From positions 1 to 32,418 of the forward strand of contig JALGTY010000008.1 in assembly GCA_029821145.1 (NCBI GenBank): a stretch of DNA of 32,418 nt, given 5' to 3'. This DNA comes from Candidatus Zipacnadia bacterium (GTDB lineage: Bacteria > Armatimonadota > Zipacnadia > Zipacnadales > UBA11051). Positions 10,607 to 18,968 of this stretch are shown one piece after another. The notes beneath the pieces were generated by a model. It was not told the origin of the DNA, made no database searches, and saw only the letters and a program-made list of their open reading frames with translations. Position numbers and translations under genes: made by a program. Position 1 is the first letter of the stretch. Each line of letters begins with the position of its first letter.

Positions 10607-12214
10607 CTAGGCGGCCAGACCAGCCTCGATGGCGGCGCTCAGGTCGGCCACCGATGCGGGCTTAATCAGGATTTGGTCCACATACGTACTCTGGGTAGGA
10701 CTGAGCGGGTTATCCCATCCCGTCAGCAGTATTACGTGGGTCTCCCCGGAGGCCTGCTTAGCAGCCTGCGCCACTTTCGAGCCGGGAATGTCGGGCATCC
10801 CCAGGTCAGTTATGACCACATCGTAGTGTTGGATATTGATCAGTTGCAGCGCTTCTTCAGTGCGGGAGGCCACGCGGACGTCGTGGCCCATAGTGACGAC
10901 CGACTCACGCAGCAGGTCGCGCAGCACGGGCTCGTCCTCGACTACCAGGATCTGCGCGGCGTGGTCAGTGGCCGAGACCGCAGGTGATTCGCTGGAGGCA
11001 TCTTCGAGGTCCTGGACGATGCGCGGCAGCGTGATAGTGAAGATAGTACCTTCGCCGACGCTGCTGCCCACGGTTATCTGGCCGCCGTGCCGACTCACCG
11101 ATTGCTTGCCCAGTGCCAGGCCCAGGCCCAGACTGCTGCCTCCCTTGGTGGTGAAGAAGGCGTCAAATATGCGCTCCTGGACTTCCGGCGCCATACCCTC
11201 GCCGGTATCGGCGATGGTGACCGTTATCGTAGTGGGACCTGACTGGGTGGATATGGCAAGTCTACCTCCGTCGGGCATCGCGTCGCAGGCGTTCATAATA
11301 AGGTTGGTGAAGAACTGGCGGAGTTCGCTGGGACTACCTTCGGTGAGTGGCACCGGCGTCAGCCGCGCTTCCAGTTCGATGCGCCTGCCCTCAACCTGCG
11401 GCTCGTGGAACCAGCGATAGCGGGTGCTCTCAATGACCTCTTTGAGCAGCTCGTTAAGGTCCACAGGGACAAATTCCTCTCCGCTGGGCTCAGGGCTCCC
11501 GTAGCGCATGATTCTCTTGACCGTCTCTCCGCCATCCAAAGCCGCCTTTTCAATTGCCTGGAGTGCTTCGCGCATCTGCGGGTCGGCCACCTTCATAAGC
11601 AGCAACTGGCTGCGCCCCAGGATGGCAGCGAGCACGTTGCGGAAGTCGTGGGCGACGCCGCTGGCGATCTCGCCCAGCGCGCGCATGTGCTCGGCGTGCA
11701 AAGCCTCCTCGGTGAGTTGGACCCGCTCGGCCGTTTCCCGCGCCACGACCATATAGATCGCGCCTTGGCCGCTCTCCAGCTTGCTCACTGATACCTCAAC
11801 CGGTACTACCGTACCATCGCGGTGTTGCAGCTTCCCGCACACGCAGCTCACTTTGGCGAGCTGATCGGCTTCCTGCGCGGTTTCCGCCAGCCAGCGCCGC
11901 TCCTCGGGCGGCACCAGTTCTTTGAGGCTCAGACCGACCACTTCGTCATAGTCGTAACCGCTGATCTGCACTGCGGCACGATTAGCGTACTGGATATTGC
12001 GGCGCTCATCCACTAGCAGCAGCGCGTCAGGGCACGCCGCCAGCAGTTGCACAGCCACACTGGCATCGCTCAACAGATTATTTTGGGTATGCTCGTCGGC
12101 GGTTAGCATGAGGTCTGTTTGAGGTGGAACCTCCCAATCTTGGGGGCCTCCGCCTGCGATCAAGTCTGCTCGATACAGCAATAGAGCCGCTTTTCCTTTG
12201 TTATGTATCGGCAT
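10607..12214 (-). CDS. PAS-domain hybrid sensor histidine kinase with C-terminal receiver
   Basis: Up to 535 residues. Domain order: PAS (about 55-165), HisKA with His189 in GVAHDFRN, HATPase with N-box Asn304/Asn308 and ADTGEGM, SLGLGLALGK lid, and a receiver domain (about 420-535) with acidic E426/D427, phospho-acceptor Asp470 and Lys518. No membrane segment is visible, so it is a soluble sensor. The F-R-N after the His box is typical of the NtrB/hybrid group. The start is uncertain. The first ATG (12212-12214) lies inside a small hairpin (CGGCA/TGCCG) with no ribosome site; Met36 (ATG at 12107-12109) would leave all domains intact. It is divergent from the LOG-like gene and has no adjacent partner regulator. 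Confidence 0.9.
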   Translation of the reverse strand: MPIHNKGKAALLLYRADLIAGGGPQDWEVPPQTDLMLTADEHTQNNLLSDASVAVQLLAACPDALLLVDERRNIQYANRAAVQISGYDYDEVVGLSLKELVPPEERRWLAETAQEADQLAKVSCVCGKLQHRDGTVVPVEVSVSKLESGQGAIYMVVARETAERVQLTEEALHAEHMRALGEIASGVAHDFRNVLAAILGRSQLLLMKVADPQMREALQAIEKAALDGGETVKRIMRYGSPEPSGEEFVPVDLNELLKEVIESTRYRWFHEPQVEGRRIELEARLTPVPLTEGSPSELRQFFTNLIMNACDAMPDGGRLAISTQSGPTTITVTIADTGEGMAPEVQERIFDAFFTTKGGSSLGLGLALGKQSVSRHGGQITVGSSVGEGTIFTITLPRIVQDLEDASSESPAVSATDHAAQILVVEDEPVLRDLLRESVVTMGHDVRVASRTEEALQLINIQHYDVVITDLGMPDIPGSKVAQAAKQASGETHVILLTGWDNPLSPTQSTYVDQILIKPASVADLSAAIEAGLAA

Positions 12215-12350
12215 TTTGCCGAAAAAGTTTACCCCGGGGGCCCAGATCCGCAGCCCTCAGGGAGGTCGGCCTCCCGCAAACGGCGAAGCATTAGTCGAGT
12301 TCGGCGCGCCGGTGGCGCTTAGACGGTTCCATTTTGGGAGGTGCTCTACG

Positions 12351-12929
12351 ATTAAGACCAAGTTCGGCGTAATGGGCTCAGCGGGCGGGGAATTCATGCC
12401 TGAGATTATGGCTCAGGCCTTCAGACTGGGTGAACAGATTGCCAGCCACGAATGCATTGTCCTCACTGGCGCTTGCCCGGGCCTGCCCCATCAGGCCGTA
12501 CTGGGTGCCCGCAAGCACGGGGGCCTGGTGGTGGGCATTTCCCCCGCGTTAGGCCTTGACGAACACCGCAAGCGATACCTATCTCCCTACCAGGAGTACG
12601 ACATCATTATCTTCACGGGCAGCGGGCTGATGGGCCGGGAGATCACCACCATCAGGAGCTGCGACATCGTGGCGATCGTCGGCGGGCGCTCGGGGACCTT
12701 GGGTGAGTTCGCCGTCGCCTACGACGAGGGCAAAGTGATCGCTGTCCTCCAGGCCACCGGAGGCATCGCCGACCACCTGCCAGAAGTTCTTAAGGTGATA
12801 GATAAGGAGACCGGAGCAGAGATTATCTACGAAACCGATCCGGCAGCCCTGGTGGAAAAGGCCGTGGCTTGCCATGAGCGCCGCATAGCCGCGGGCACCG
12901 CCTATCTGGGGCCACGAACCACGATCTAG
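12351..12929 (+). CDS. LOG / TIGR00725-like nucleotide-binding protein, probable ATT start
   Basis: About 192 residues with a Rossmann-like fold of the lysine-decarboxylase-like (LOG/MoCo carrier-like) superfamily: first strand KFGVMGSAGG, then VLTGACPGLPHQA, and the signature VGGRSGTLGEFAVAYD. Members act on nucleotides or bind cofactors; the substrate here is unknown. GGGAGG (12336-12341) is followed 9 nt later by ATT at 12351. That start gives exactly the usual N-terminus, M-K-T-K-F-G-V. The next ATG (12372) would cut off the first beta strand and lies 30 nt from the ribosome site. The upstream ATG at 12198 has no ribosome site and adds 51 residues unlike the family. MBL-fold gene 12947 follows after 17 nt, probably co-transcribed. 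Confidence 0.8.
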   Translation: MKTKFGVMGSAGGEFMPEIMAQAFRLGEQIASHECIVLTGACPGLPHQAVLGARKHGGLVVGISPALGLDEHRKRYLSPYQEYDIIIFTGSGLMGREITTIRSCDIVAIVGGRSGTLGEFAVAYDEGKVIAVLQATGGIADHLPEVLKVIDKETGAEIIYETDPAALVEKAVACHERRIAAGTAYLGPRTTI

Positions 12930-12946
12930 TCCGGAGCAGGCCAGCT

Positions 12947-14392
12947 ATGCGACTACAATTTCTGGGCGCCGCCCGCCAAGTCACCGGCTCGATGTATCAC
13001 CTCGATACACCGGCCAGCCAGTTCCTGGTAGACTGCGGCTTCTACCAGGGCCAGGATCATCCCCGTGGGCAGAATCGCCGCGATTTTGGCTTCGACGTCG
13101 CCGAACTGGACTGGGTGCTACTCACCCACGCCCACATTGACCACAGCGGCTTGCTGCCGCGCCTGGCCACGATGGGATTCCGCGGCGAGGTGATCACCAC
13201 CCCCGCCACCGCCGACCTGTGTGAACTGATGCTGCTCGACAGCGCCCACCTCCAGGAGGAAGACGCCGCCTTTGACCTGAAAAAGTGGCGCAAGCACGGC
13301 CGGCGCGGCCCACCACCGCTGCCCCTGTACACGGTGGCCGACGCCCGCAACTGCCTGCGCAGCTTTCGATCGGTGCCCTACAACCGCACCAAAGAGCTGG
13401 CCCGGGGGTTGAGTGTACGCTTCCGCGATGCCGGTCACATCCTGGGTGCAGCCTCCATAGAGGTCTGGATCACCGCCGCCGGTCGGGAGCGCAAGCTGGT
13501 TTTCTCGGGCGACCTGGGCAGTTCCGCCCGCCCCATCATCCGCGACCCCCAACCACCCGAGCCCGGCGATATTGTGGTGACCGAGTCAACCTACGGTGAC
13601 CGCCTTCACGCACCCGTTGAGCAGACCACGGCCCAGTTCGAGCAGATCCTCAAACGGACCCTGACGCGGGGTGGTCAGGTGATCATTCCCGCCTTTGCAG
13701 TAGGCCGCACCCAGGCGGTGCTGTATGAACTGGCCAATTTCCTGCGCGAAGGGCGGATTCCCCAGATTCCCGTTTTCGTGGATAGCCCGATGGCTATTGA
13801 TGCGACCGACATATTCCGGCGCCACCCGGAGTGTTTTGACGAAGAGATGAATGAGCTGATGCGGTCGGGCAAATCGCCCTTCAGCTTCCCGCAACTGAAG
13901 ATCTGCCGCAGCCGCGAGGCTTCCATAGAGATTAACGACTTTGCCGATCCCTGCGTGATCATCTCGGCCAGCGGGATGTGCACCGGCGGGCGCATCCGTC
14001 ACCATCTCCGCCACCATCTTCGCCGCCGCAAGGACACATTGCTGTTCGTTGGTTATCAGGCTGCGGGAACGCTGGGCCGCCGGATTCTGGATGGTGCCCG
14101 CCACGTTACGATCTTTCCGGGCGAAACTCACAAAGTGCGCTGTCAGGTGGAGATGCTGACCGGGTTCTCCGCGCACGCTGACCGCACCGAGCTACTGACG
14201 TGGGTCGAGGCAGTTGGCGACGGCGCCGAGGTTATCTTTTGCACACACGGCGAAGAGCAGGCGGCTTTGGCGCTGGCCGAGGGCATAAGAGAGCGGCTGG
14301 GAGTACCCGTGTATGTACCCGAGATTCTGGACAGTTTCGACCTGCTGGAACCACGCGCAGGTCTTTCAGCGCAGGACGGCTCAGTACTCTGA
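12947..14392 (+). CDS. Beta-CASP metallo-beta-lactamase-fold ribonuclease
   Basis: A 481-residue cytosolic protein of the CPSF73/YSH1-like group. Metal ligands are visible: HAHIDH (61-66), His164 in DAGHILGAAS, and Asp189 in FSGDLG. The beta-CASP part follows with ESTYGDR, IIPAFAVGRTQ and ISASGMCTGGRI. The C-terminal RNA-specificity segment carries GFSAHADRTELL. The expected role is endo- or exonucleolytic RNA processing with two zinc ions. The start is ATG with GGAG about 13 nt upstream, 17 nt after the LOG-like gene. It ends facing the response regulator gene, with a 45-nt perfect hairpin between them. Confidence 0.92.
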   Translation: MRLQFLGAARQVTGSMYHLDTPASQFLVDCGFYQGQDHPRGQNRRDFGFDVAELDWVLLTHAHIDHSGLLPRLATMGFRGEVITTPATADLCELMLLDSAHLQEEDAAFDLKKWRKHGRRGPPPLPLYTVADARNCLRSFRSVPYNRTKELARGLSVRFRDAGHILGAASIEVWITAAGRERKLVFSGDLGSSARPIIRDPQPPEPGDIVVTESTYGDRLHAPVEQTTAQFEQILKRTLTRGGQVIIPAFAVGRTQAVLYELANFLREGRIPQIPVFVDSPMAIDATDIFRRHPECFDEEMNELMRSGKSPFSFPQLKICRSREASIEINDFADPCVIISASGMCTGGRIRHHLRHHLRRRKDTLLFVGYQAAGTLGRRILDGARHVTIFPGETHKVRCQVEMLTGFSAHADRTELLTWVEAVGDGAEVIFCTHGEEQAALALAEGIRERLGVPVYVPEILDSFDLLEPRAGLSAQDGSVL

Positions 14393-14576
14393 CCCGCCGG
14401 GCAGCGGTACTGCGGGCGCTAACCTACGTTATTTGCGAAGACAACCCGAATGAGCGTCTCAAAACCGTCCGAGGAGCTGTCAAAGCCCATTAACACCAAT
14501 TCGCAGTTCTCTCTGAATCACGAGGCGACACAATTATCAGCTACGTTGCTCAACTTTCAAAATTTTTGCCGGAAGG

Positions 14577-14621
14577 GTGTGGGAAACCCGCTTTTTTTCC
14601 AAAAAAGCGGGTTTCCCACAC
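14577..14621. terminator. Perfect 21-bp hairpin between convergent genes
   Basis: GTGTGGGAAACCCGC plus six T (14577-14597) is exactly inverted at 14601-14621 around a 3-nt loop. It lies between the 3' ends of the MBL-fold gene (plus) and the response regulator gene (minus), so it probably terminates both, though the T/A run lies inside the stem. The rest of 14393-14576 is relatively AT-rich and shows no gene. Confidence 0.6.
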
Positions 14622-14642
14622 GCCGTTCATCAGTTATCCCAG

Positions 14643-15347
14643 CTAAGCCGCCGCGTCCAGGTCCACGAACATATATCCCACGCCGGGGACGGTGACGATG
14701 CGTTCGGGCTGGCCGCGGCTCTCTTCGATCTTGGCGCGCAGGCGGCCGACGTGCACACACAGGGTACGGGTTTGGATGCTGCTGTCGTAGCCCCAGACTC
14801 GCCACAGCAGTTCTTCGGAGCGCCAGATGTGCCCGGCTTTGCTCATCAAGGCCCGCAGCAGCTCGAACTCCTTGGGCGTCAGGCTGACCGGCGCGTCATC
14901 AACCCAGGCCCGCCGGCTCCGGGTATCGAGACGGACGCCCGCGACGAGTAATGTGCTGAGGCCCACGTCATCCGACCACGGCTCGCCGGCGCGGCGCAGG
15001 CAGGCGGCTATGCGGGCGTGTAGTTCCCTGACCTCAAAGGGTTTGGCCAGGTAGCCGTCGGCGCCCAGCTCCAGGGCGGCCATCCGGTCACCCTGGTCCT
15101 GGCGCGCCGAGGTCACCAGTATAGGGACCATGCTCTTGGCCCGCAACTCCCCACACAGGTCCAGCCCATCGGCGTCGGGCAGCATCAGGTCGAGCAAGAT
15201 GAGGCTGAAACTGCGATTTTCGAAATAATGCCGGGCCTGTGCAGCGTTGTTGGCGACCGTGACCAGGTATCCGTTATCTTCCAGGCTGGAACACACAGAT
15301 TGGCAGAAGGTTGCGTCGTCGTCCACCAACAGAATTCGGGAGGCCAT
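14643..15347 (-). CDS. OmpR/PhoB-family response regulator (orphan)
   Basis: 234 residues. The N-terminal receiver has acidic DDD at 9-11, phospho-acceptor Asp53 (LLDLMLPDADG) and Lys102 (GYLAKPF). The C-terminal winged helix carries SLTPKEFELLRAL and ends VPGVGYMF. It is a DNA-binding transcription factor activated by a histidine kinase, but no kinase gene is adjacent. The leader contains a compound hairpin (15395-15445). The ATG is preceded by only a weak ribosome site. Confidence 0.94.
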   Translation of the reverse strand: MASRILLVDDDATFCQSVCSSLEDNGYLVTVANNAAQARHYFENRSFSLILLDLMLPDADGLDLCGELRAKSMVPILVTSARQDQGDRMAALELGADGYLAKPFEVRELHARIAACLRRAGEPWSDDVGLSTLLVAGVRLDTRSRRAWVDDAPVSLTPKEFELLRALMSKAGHIWRSEELLWRVWGYDSSIQTRTLCVHVGRLRAKIEESRGQPERIVTVPGVGYMFVDLDAAA

Positions 15348-15394
15348 TTAATCACCATTCATCCGATTGCCCCCCGCTGATCTCGAATTATCAT

Positions 15395-15445
15395 GCTGGC
15401 AGGGACCGATCTCGGTCCGAGGCCCCCCGAACCCTATCTGCCAGC
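15395..15445 (-). promoter_or_regulatory. Compound hairpin in the response-regulator leader
   Basis: GCTGGCAG (15395-15402) pairs with CTGCCAGC (15438-15445) and encloses a second perfect stem, GGACCG/CGGTCC (15403-15418). It lies 48-98 nt before the start codon. This could be an operator, an RNA leader element or a chance repeat. Confidence 0.35.
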
Positions 15446-15530
15446 CGAGCCAGGTATATGCCGGTCGTCTCGTACACTCATTCCGCTTACTCAGATTATC
15501 TATTGGCAGCCCCAGCTCCATTCTTTAGGC

Positions 15531-15563
15531 AAAAAACGGAGCCAGCAAATCCGCTGGCTCCGT
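15531..15563 (-). terminator. Rho-independent terminator after hppA
   Basis: On the minus strand, ACGGAGCCAGC pairs with GCTGGCTCCGT around a 6-nt loop and runs into TTTTTT. It lies 36 nt after the hppA stop codon. Confidence 0.92.
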
Positions 15564-15598
15564 TTGGTGTAACGACTATTTTGGCGGCCATCTAGCGC

Positions 15599-17851
15599 TT
15601 AGGCTGCCCCTTCGTCGTCTAGCGCCTGCTGCGTACCCAGCGACTCCTTGGGCTCACCTTTGGCGATTATCAGCGCAATGGCTACTACAACCGCCAGAAC
15701 CACCCCAATGATGTACAACCCGGAAGTGTACTGGTACATAGCAATGAACGGTACCACCAGCAACGCCACCATATTCATTACCTTAAGCAGCGGATTAAGC
15801 GCTGGGCCAGCGGTGTCCTTGAACGGATCGCCGACCGTATCACCAACTACTGCCGCTGTGTGCGCGTCGCTGCCTTTGCCACCGTAGGCCCCGTCCTCGA
15901 TCACTTTCTTGGCGTTATCCCAGGCGCCACCGGCGTCGCACAGCAACACCGCCAGGAGTTGGCCGACGACGATGATGCCCGCCAGGAAGCCGCCCAGCGC
16001 CGCCCACCCCAACAAGGCGCCCACGATGATCGGGCTGAGAATCGCCAGCAGCGCCGGCGCGACCAGCTCGCGCAGCGCCGAGCTGGTGCAGATGTCTACC
16101 ACCTTCGCCGACTCCGGCATCGCTGTGCCCTCCATCAGCCCCGGGATCTCCCGGAACTGGCGCCGCACCTCGTTAATGATCTGGAAAGCAGCCCGACTTA
16201 CCGCGCGGATGGTCATCGAGCTGAACAGCAGCGGCATCGCCCCGCCGATCAGCAAGCCAATGAAGACCCTGGGGTCATCCACAGATAGGCTGCCCTGCAA
16301 CTGCGCCAGAGCCTTGATGCTGACCGCCTCACTGGCTGCGCCGCCGCCGGTCACCTGAGCGATCTTCGACAGGTAGGAGCCGAACAGTGCTATTGCGGCG
16401 ATAACCGCCGAAGCGATGGCTATACCCTTAGTCGCGGCCTTAGTGGTGTTGCCGACCGCATCGAGTAGCTCCACGGCATCGGTGGCCTCCTCAACTCCCG
16501 CCATCTCCGAGATGCCCTGGGCATTGTCCACAACCGGCCCGTACGTATCCATGGAGATGATAACCCCGGTCGTCGTCAGCATACCCAGACCGCACAGCGA
16601 CACCCCGTAGAGAATATCCACGGTGCTACCGCCGGCGAAGATCACAACCGAGGCGAAGATCGCGCCGCAGATCACGACCAGCGCCCATGCCGAGCCTTCC
16701 AGGCCTTCGGCAAAGCCGGTCAGGATGGTGGTGGCACTTCCGGTCTGGGTAGAGTGCGCGATCGTTTTGACTGGTCTGAAACTGTGCGAGGTGTAGTACT
16801 CGGTGAGTTTGTAGATGGCGACGGCCAGTCCCAGGCCCGAGACCGTAGCCCAGAACAGCTTCATCCCCTCATGCGACGAGGTCACGTAACCTTTTGCGAC
16901 GATGAAAAAGCCAATGGCCGACAGCACAGCCGACCAGACCACACCCCGGGTGATGGAGGCCATGGGGTGTTCCTGGTCGTTGCGCATCTTTACGATCCAG
17001 ATACCGAACATCGAGGTGATGACCCCAATGGCCCGGACGATCAGCGGGAAGACGATCCACACCGTCGCCTTCCGGGGATCGTCCTGGAAGTGGGCCAGCG
17101 CCAGGATCATCGAGGCGACCAGGGTCACTTCGTACGACTCGAAGATGTCGGCGGCCATTCCCGCGCAGTCGCCGACGTTATCACCCACGTTATCGGCAAT
17201 AACCGCCGCGTTGCGCGGGTCATCCTCGGGGATGCCGGCCTCAAGCTTACCGACCAGGTCGGCGCCGACGTCGGCAGCCTTGGTGTAGATGCCACCGCCC
17301 ACCCGCATAAACAGGGCCAGCAGACTGCCGCCGAAGCCAAAGCCCAGCAGCACTTCGGTGGCGTGCTGTTTGTAGATCATGAATAGAACCGTCGCCCCGA
17401 GCAGGCCCATGGTAACGGTGAACATTCCGGTCACCCCGCCGGCTCGGAACGCGATAGAGAGGGCATCCGCGATGCTGGTGCGGGCCGCCGCGGTACAGCG
17501 GGTGTTGGCGCGCACCGCCAGGGTCATGCCGATATACCCGGTCAGGCCCGAGCCCAGGCAGCCCAGCAGGAAGGCCAGACCGCGGCCCAGCGCGGTGGCT
17601 GCGCCTCCGCGTATACCGCTGAGGCTCAGCAGCACAACCAGCACGACCACCAACCAGGCGATGGTCTTGAACTGGCGGCCCAGGTAAGCGTAGGCCCCTT
17701 CCTGAATCTGCGCGCCGATCTGCTGCATCTTCTCGGTGCCCGGATCCTGGGCCAGGACATTTCTCCTGAGGTATAGCGCGTACAGGACGCCGAGGATGCC
17801 GCTGGCAATCACTACCCACAGGATGGTTGACTCAAAACTGGTGAATTGCAA
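15599..17851 (-). CDS. hppA: Membrane-bound proton-pumping pyrophosphatase, K+-independent type
   Basis: A 750-residue integral membrane protein with about 16 predicted helices. It couples PPi hydrolysis to proton export. The PPi/Mg sites are visible: DVGADLVGK (194-202), DNVGDNVGD (220-228), and the C-terminal GDTVGDPFKDTAGP. The sequence GNTTKA places Lys at 471, the residue that replaces the K+ ion in K+-independent enzymes; known K+-independent members pump H+, not Na+. The start is TTG (17849-17851), 8 nt after a strong GAAGGAGG. It is a single-gene unit with its own terminator. It would let the cell recover energy from biosynthetic PPi. Confidence 0.96.
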   Translation of the reverse strand: MQFTSFESTILWVVIASGILGVLYALYLRRNVLAQDPGTEKMQQIGAQIQEGAYAYLGRQFKTIAWLVVVLVVLLSLSGIRGGAATALGRGLAFLLGCLGSGLTGYIGMTLAVRANTRCTAAARTSIADALSIAFRAGGVTGMFTVTMGLLGATVLFMIYKQHATEVLLGFGFGGSLLALFMRVGGGIYTKAADVGADLVGKLEAGIPEDDPRNAAVIADNVGDNVGDCAGMAADIFESYEVTLVASMILALAHFQDDPRKATVWIVFPLIVRAIGVITSMFGIWIVKMRNDQEHPMASITRGVVWSAVLSAIGFFIVAKGYVTSSHEGMKLFWATVSGLGLAVAIYKLTEYYTSHSFRPVKTIAHSTQTGSATTILTGFAEGLEGSAWALVVICGAIFASVVIFAGGSTVDILYGVSLCGLGMLTTTGVIISMDTYGPVVDNAQGISEMAGVEEATDAVELLDAVGNTTKAATKGIAIASAVIAAIALFGSYLSKIAQVTGGGAASEAVSIKALAQLQGSLSVDDPRVFIGLLIGGAMPLLFSSMTIRAVSRAAFQIINEVRRQFREIPGLMEGTAMPESAKVVDICTSSALRELVAPALLAILSPIIVGALLGWAALGGFLAGIIVVGQLLAVLLCDAGGAWDNAKKVIEDGAYGGKGSDAHTAAVVGDTVGDPFKDTAGPALNPLLKVMNMVALLVVPFIAMYQYTSGLYIIGVVLAVVVAIALIIAKGEPKESLGTQQALDDEGAA

Positions 17852-17948
17852 CTTTTCTACCTCCTTCGATAGATAAACAGCATACGGTACAACAAGCCAT
17901 ACAGCACATAACCCGGGCAGAGCTAGGGGTTGTGTTCAAGAAGTCTCC

Positions 17949-17977
17949 GGTAGGACAGGCGCGACGCCTGTCTTACC
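17949..17977. repeat. REP-like hairpin
   Basis: GGTAGGACAGGC (17949-17960) pairs with GCCTGTCTTACC (17966-17977) with one G-T difference around a 5-nt loop. It has the same GTAGG head as the elements at 9756 and 31204. No U-tract follows on either strand. Confidence 0.6.
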
Positions 17978-18017
17978 AGTCCGGGGAGGAATGTGGCTCC
18001 TAATGCAAGCTAAGCAT

Positions 18018-18968
18018 CTAACCGGGGAGCATTCCCCCTGCCAGGACTACGGCAATCCCGAATACTATACAATACCCCGAAAAATATATCAAGTTGCCCT
18101 GACGGACGGCTTTAACCACCAGATGCACGGCGAAATAGCCGGTAGCCGCTGCTACCAACCCACCCAATAGATACATCGCCAACTGGGCCGAGGCCACGGG
18201 CTGCTGGATCAGTCTGACTATTTCCAGCCCGCTGCCCCCCAGGATCACGGGCGCTGACAGCAGGAACGCGAAGCGCGGCGCCCAGTCGCGGTGCAGACCC
18301 CGCCCCAGGCCGGCGGCGATGGTGCTGCCGGAGCGGGATATCCCCGGTACCAGCGCGGCGGCCTGGGCCACCCCGATGACCAGCGCGTCAACCACCGTGG
18401 TACGTTCCTCTTCTTTTCGTCCGGACAGCCAGTTCACCGCCAGCAGGATAAGCCCGGTTATCACCAGCGCTGCCCCTACTGCCACTATGTTGCTGAACAG
18501 CTCCTCGACCTTGTCCTCGAACAGCACACCAGCAACTGCTGCAGGAATCGTGCCGACCAGCAGCAAGACAACCAGCCGCCGGCTCTGCCGCAGTCGGCCA
18601 TGCACCTCGGACTCATCCGGCAGCACGGCTACCTTATCTCGCGGGCCGGCTTCACTGCGTTCAACCGGCCCCTCCTGCTTTCCTCCCGGAGGGGCCTGTC
18701 GAGCAGGCCGAGCGTCCCCAGGCCTGTGAGGCTGGCCCTCATCTGGTGACCAGACAAGCAGACTGCGGATCATGTCGGCGAAATCGCGCCGGTAGTAGGC
18801 CACCACGGCCAGGAGCGTGCCGAAATGGGTGATGACGACGAAGGCGAGCGGCAGTTCCGGGCAGCCACACAGCCGGGAAAAGATCACCAGGTGTCCCGAG
18901 CTGGACACGGGCAGGAACTCGGTGGCACCTTGCACCGCTCCCAGGATGACTGCGACCAGCCAGCTCAC
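18018..18968 (-). CDS. uppP: Undecaprenyl-diphosphate phosphatase with enlarged cytoplasmic loop
   Basis: A 316-residue polytopic membrane enzyme that dephosphorylates undecaprenyl-PP to regenerate the lipid carrier. Motifs: GAVQGATEFLPVSSSGHL (Gln13, Glu17, His26) and LVPGISRSGST. It is about 45 residues longer than usual, because the loop after the third helix (about residues 73-120) carries a Pro/Gly/Arg-rich segment. That segment is encoded around a palindrome (GGCCCCTCC/GGAGGGGCC, 18667-18696). The start GTG overlaps the TGA of the upstream permease gene by 4 nt, so translation is probably coupled. It is the last gene of the rpiB operon. Confidence 0.94.
   Translation of the reverse strand: MSWLVAVILGAVQGATEFLPVSSSGHLVIFSRLCGCPELPLAFVVITHFGTLLAVVAYYRRDFADMIRSLLVWSPDEGQPHRPGDARPARQAPPGGKQEGPVERSEAGPRDKVAVLPDESEVHGRLRQSRRLVVLLLVGTIPAAVAGVLFEDKVEELFSNIVAVGAALVITGLILLAVNWLSGRKEEERTTVVDALVIGVAQAAALVPGISRSGSTIAAGLGRGLHRDWAPRFAFLLSAPVILGGSGLEIVRLIQQPVASAQLAMYLLGGLVAAATGYFAVHLVVKAVRQGNLIYFSGYCIVFGIAVVLAGGMLPG
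18667..18696. repeat. Palindrome inside the uppP coding region
   Basis: A perfect 9-bp inverted repeat, GGCCCCTCC and GGAGGGGCC, with a 12-nt loop. It lies within the extra, low-complexity part of uppP and keeps the frame. An in-frame insertion of a palindromic repeat is the simplest reading. Confidence 0.5.
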
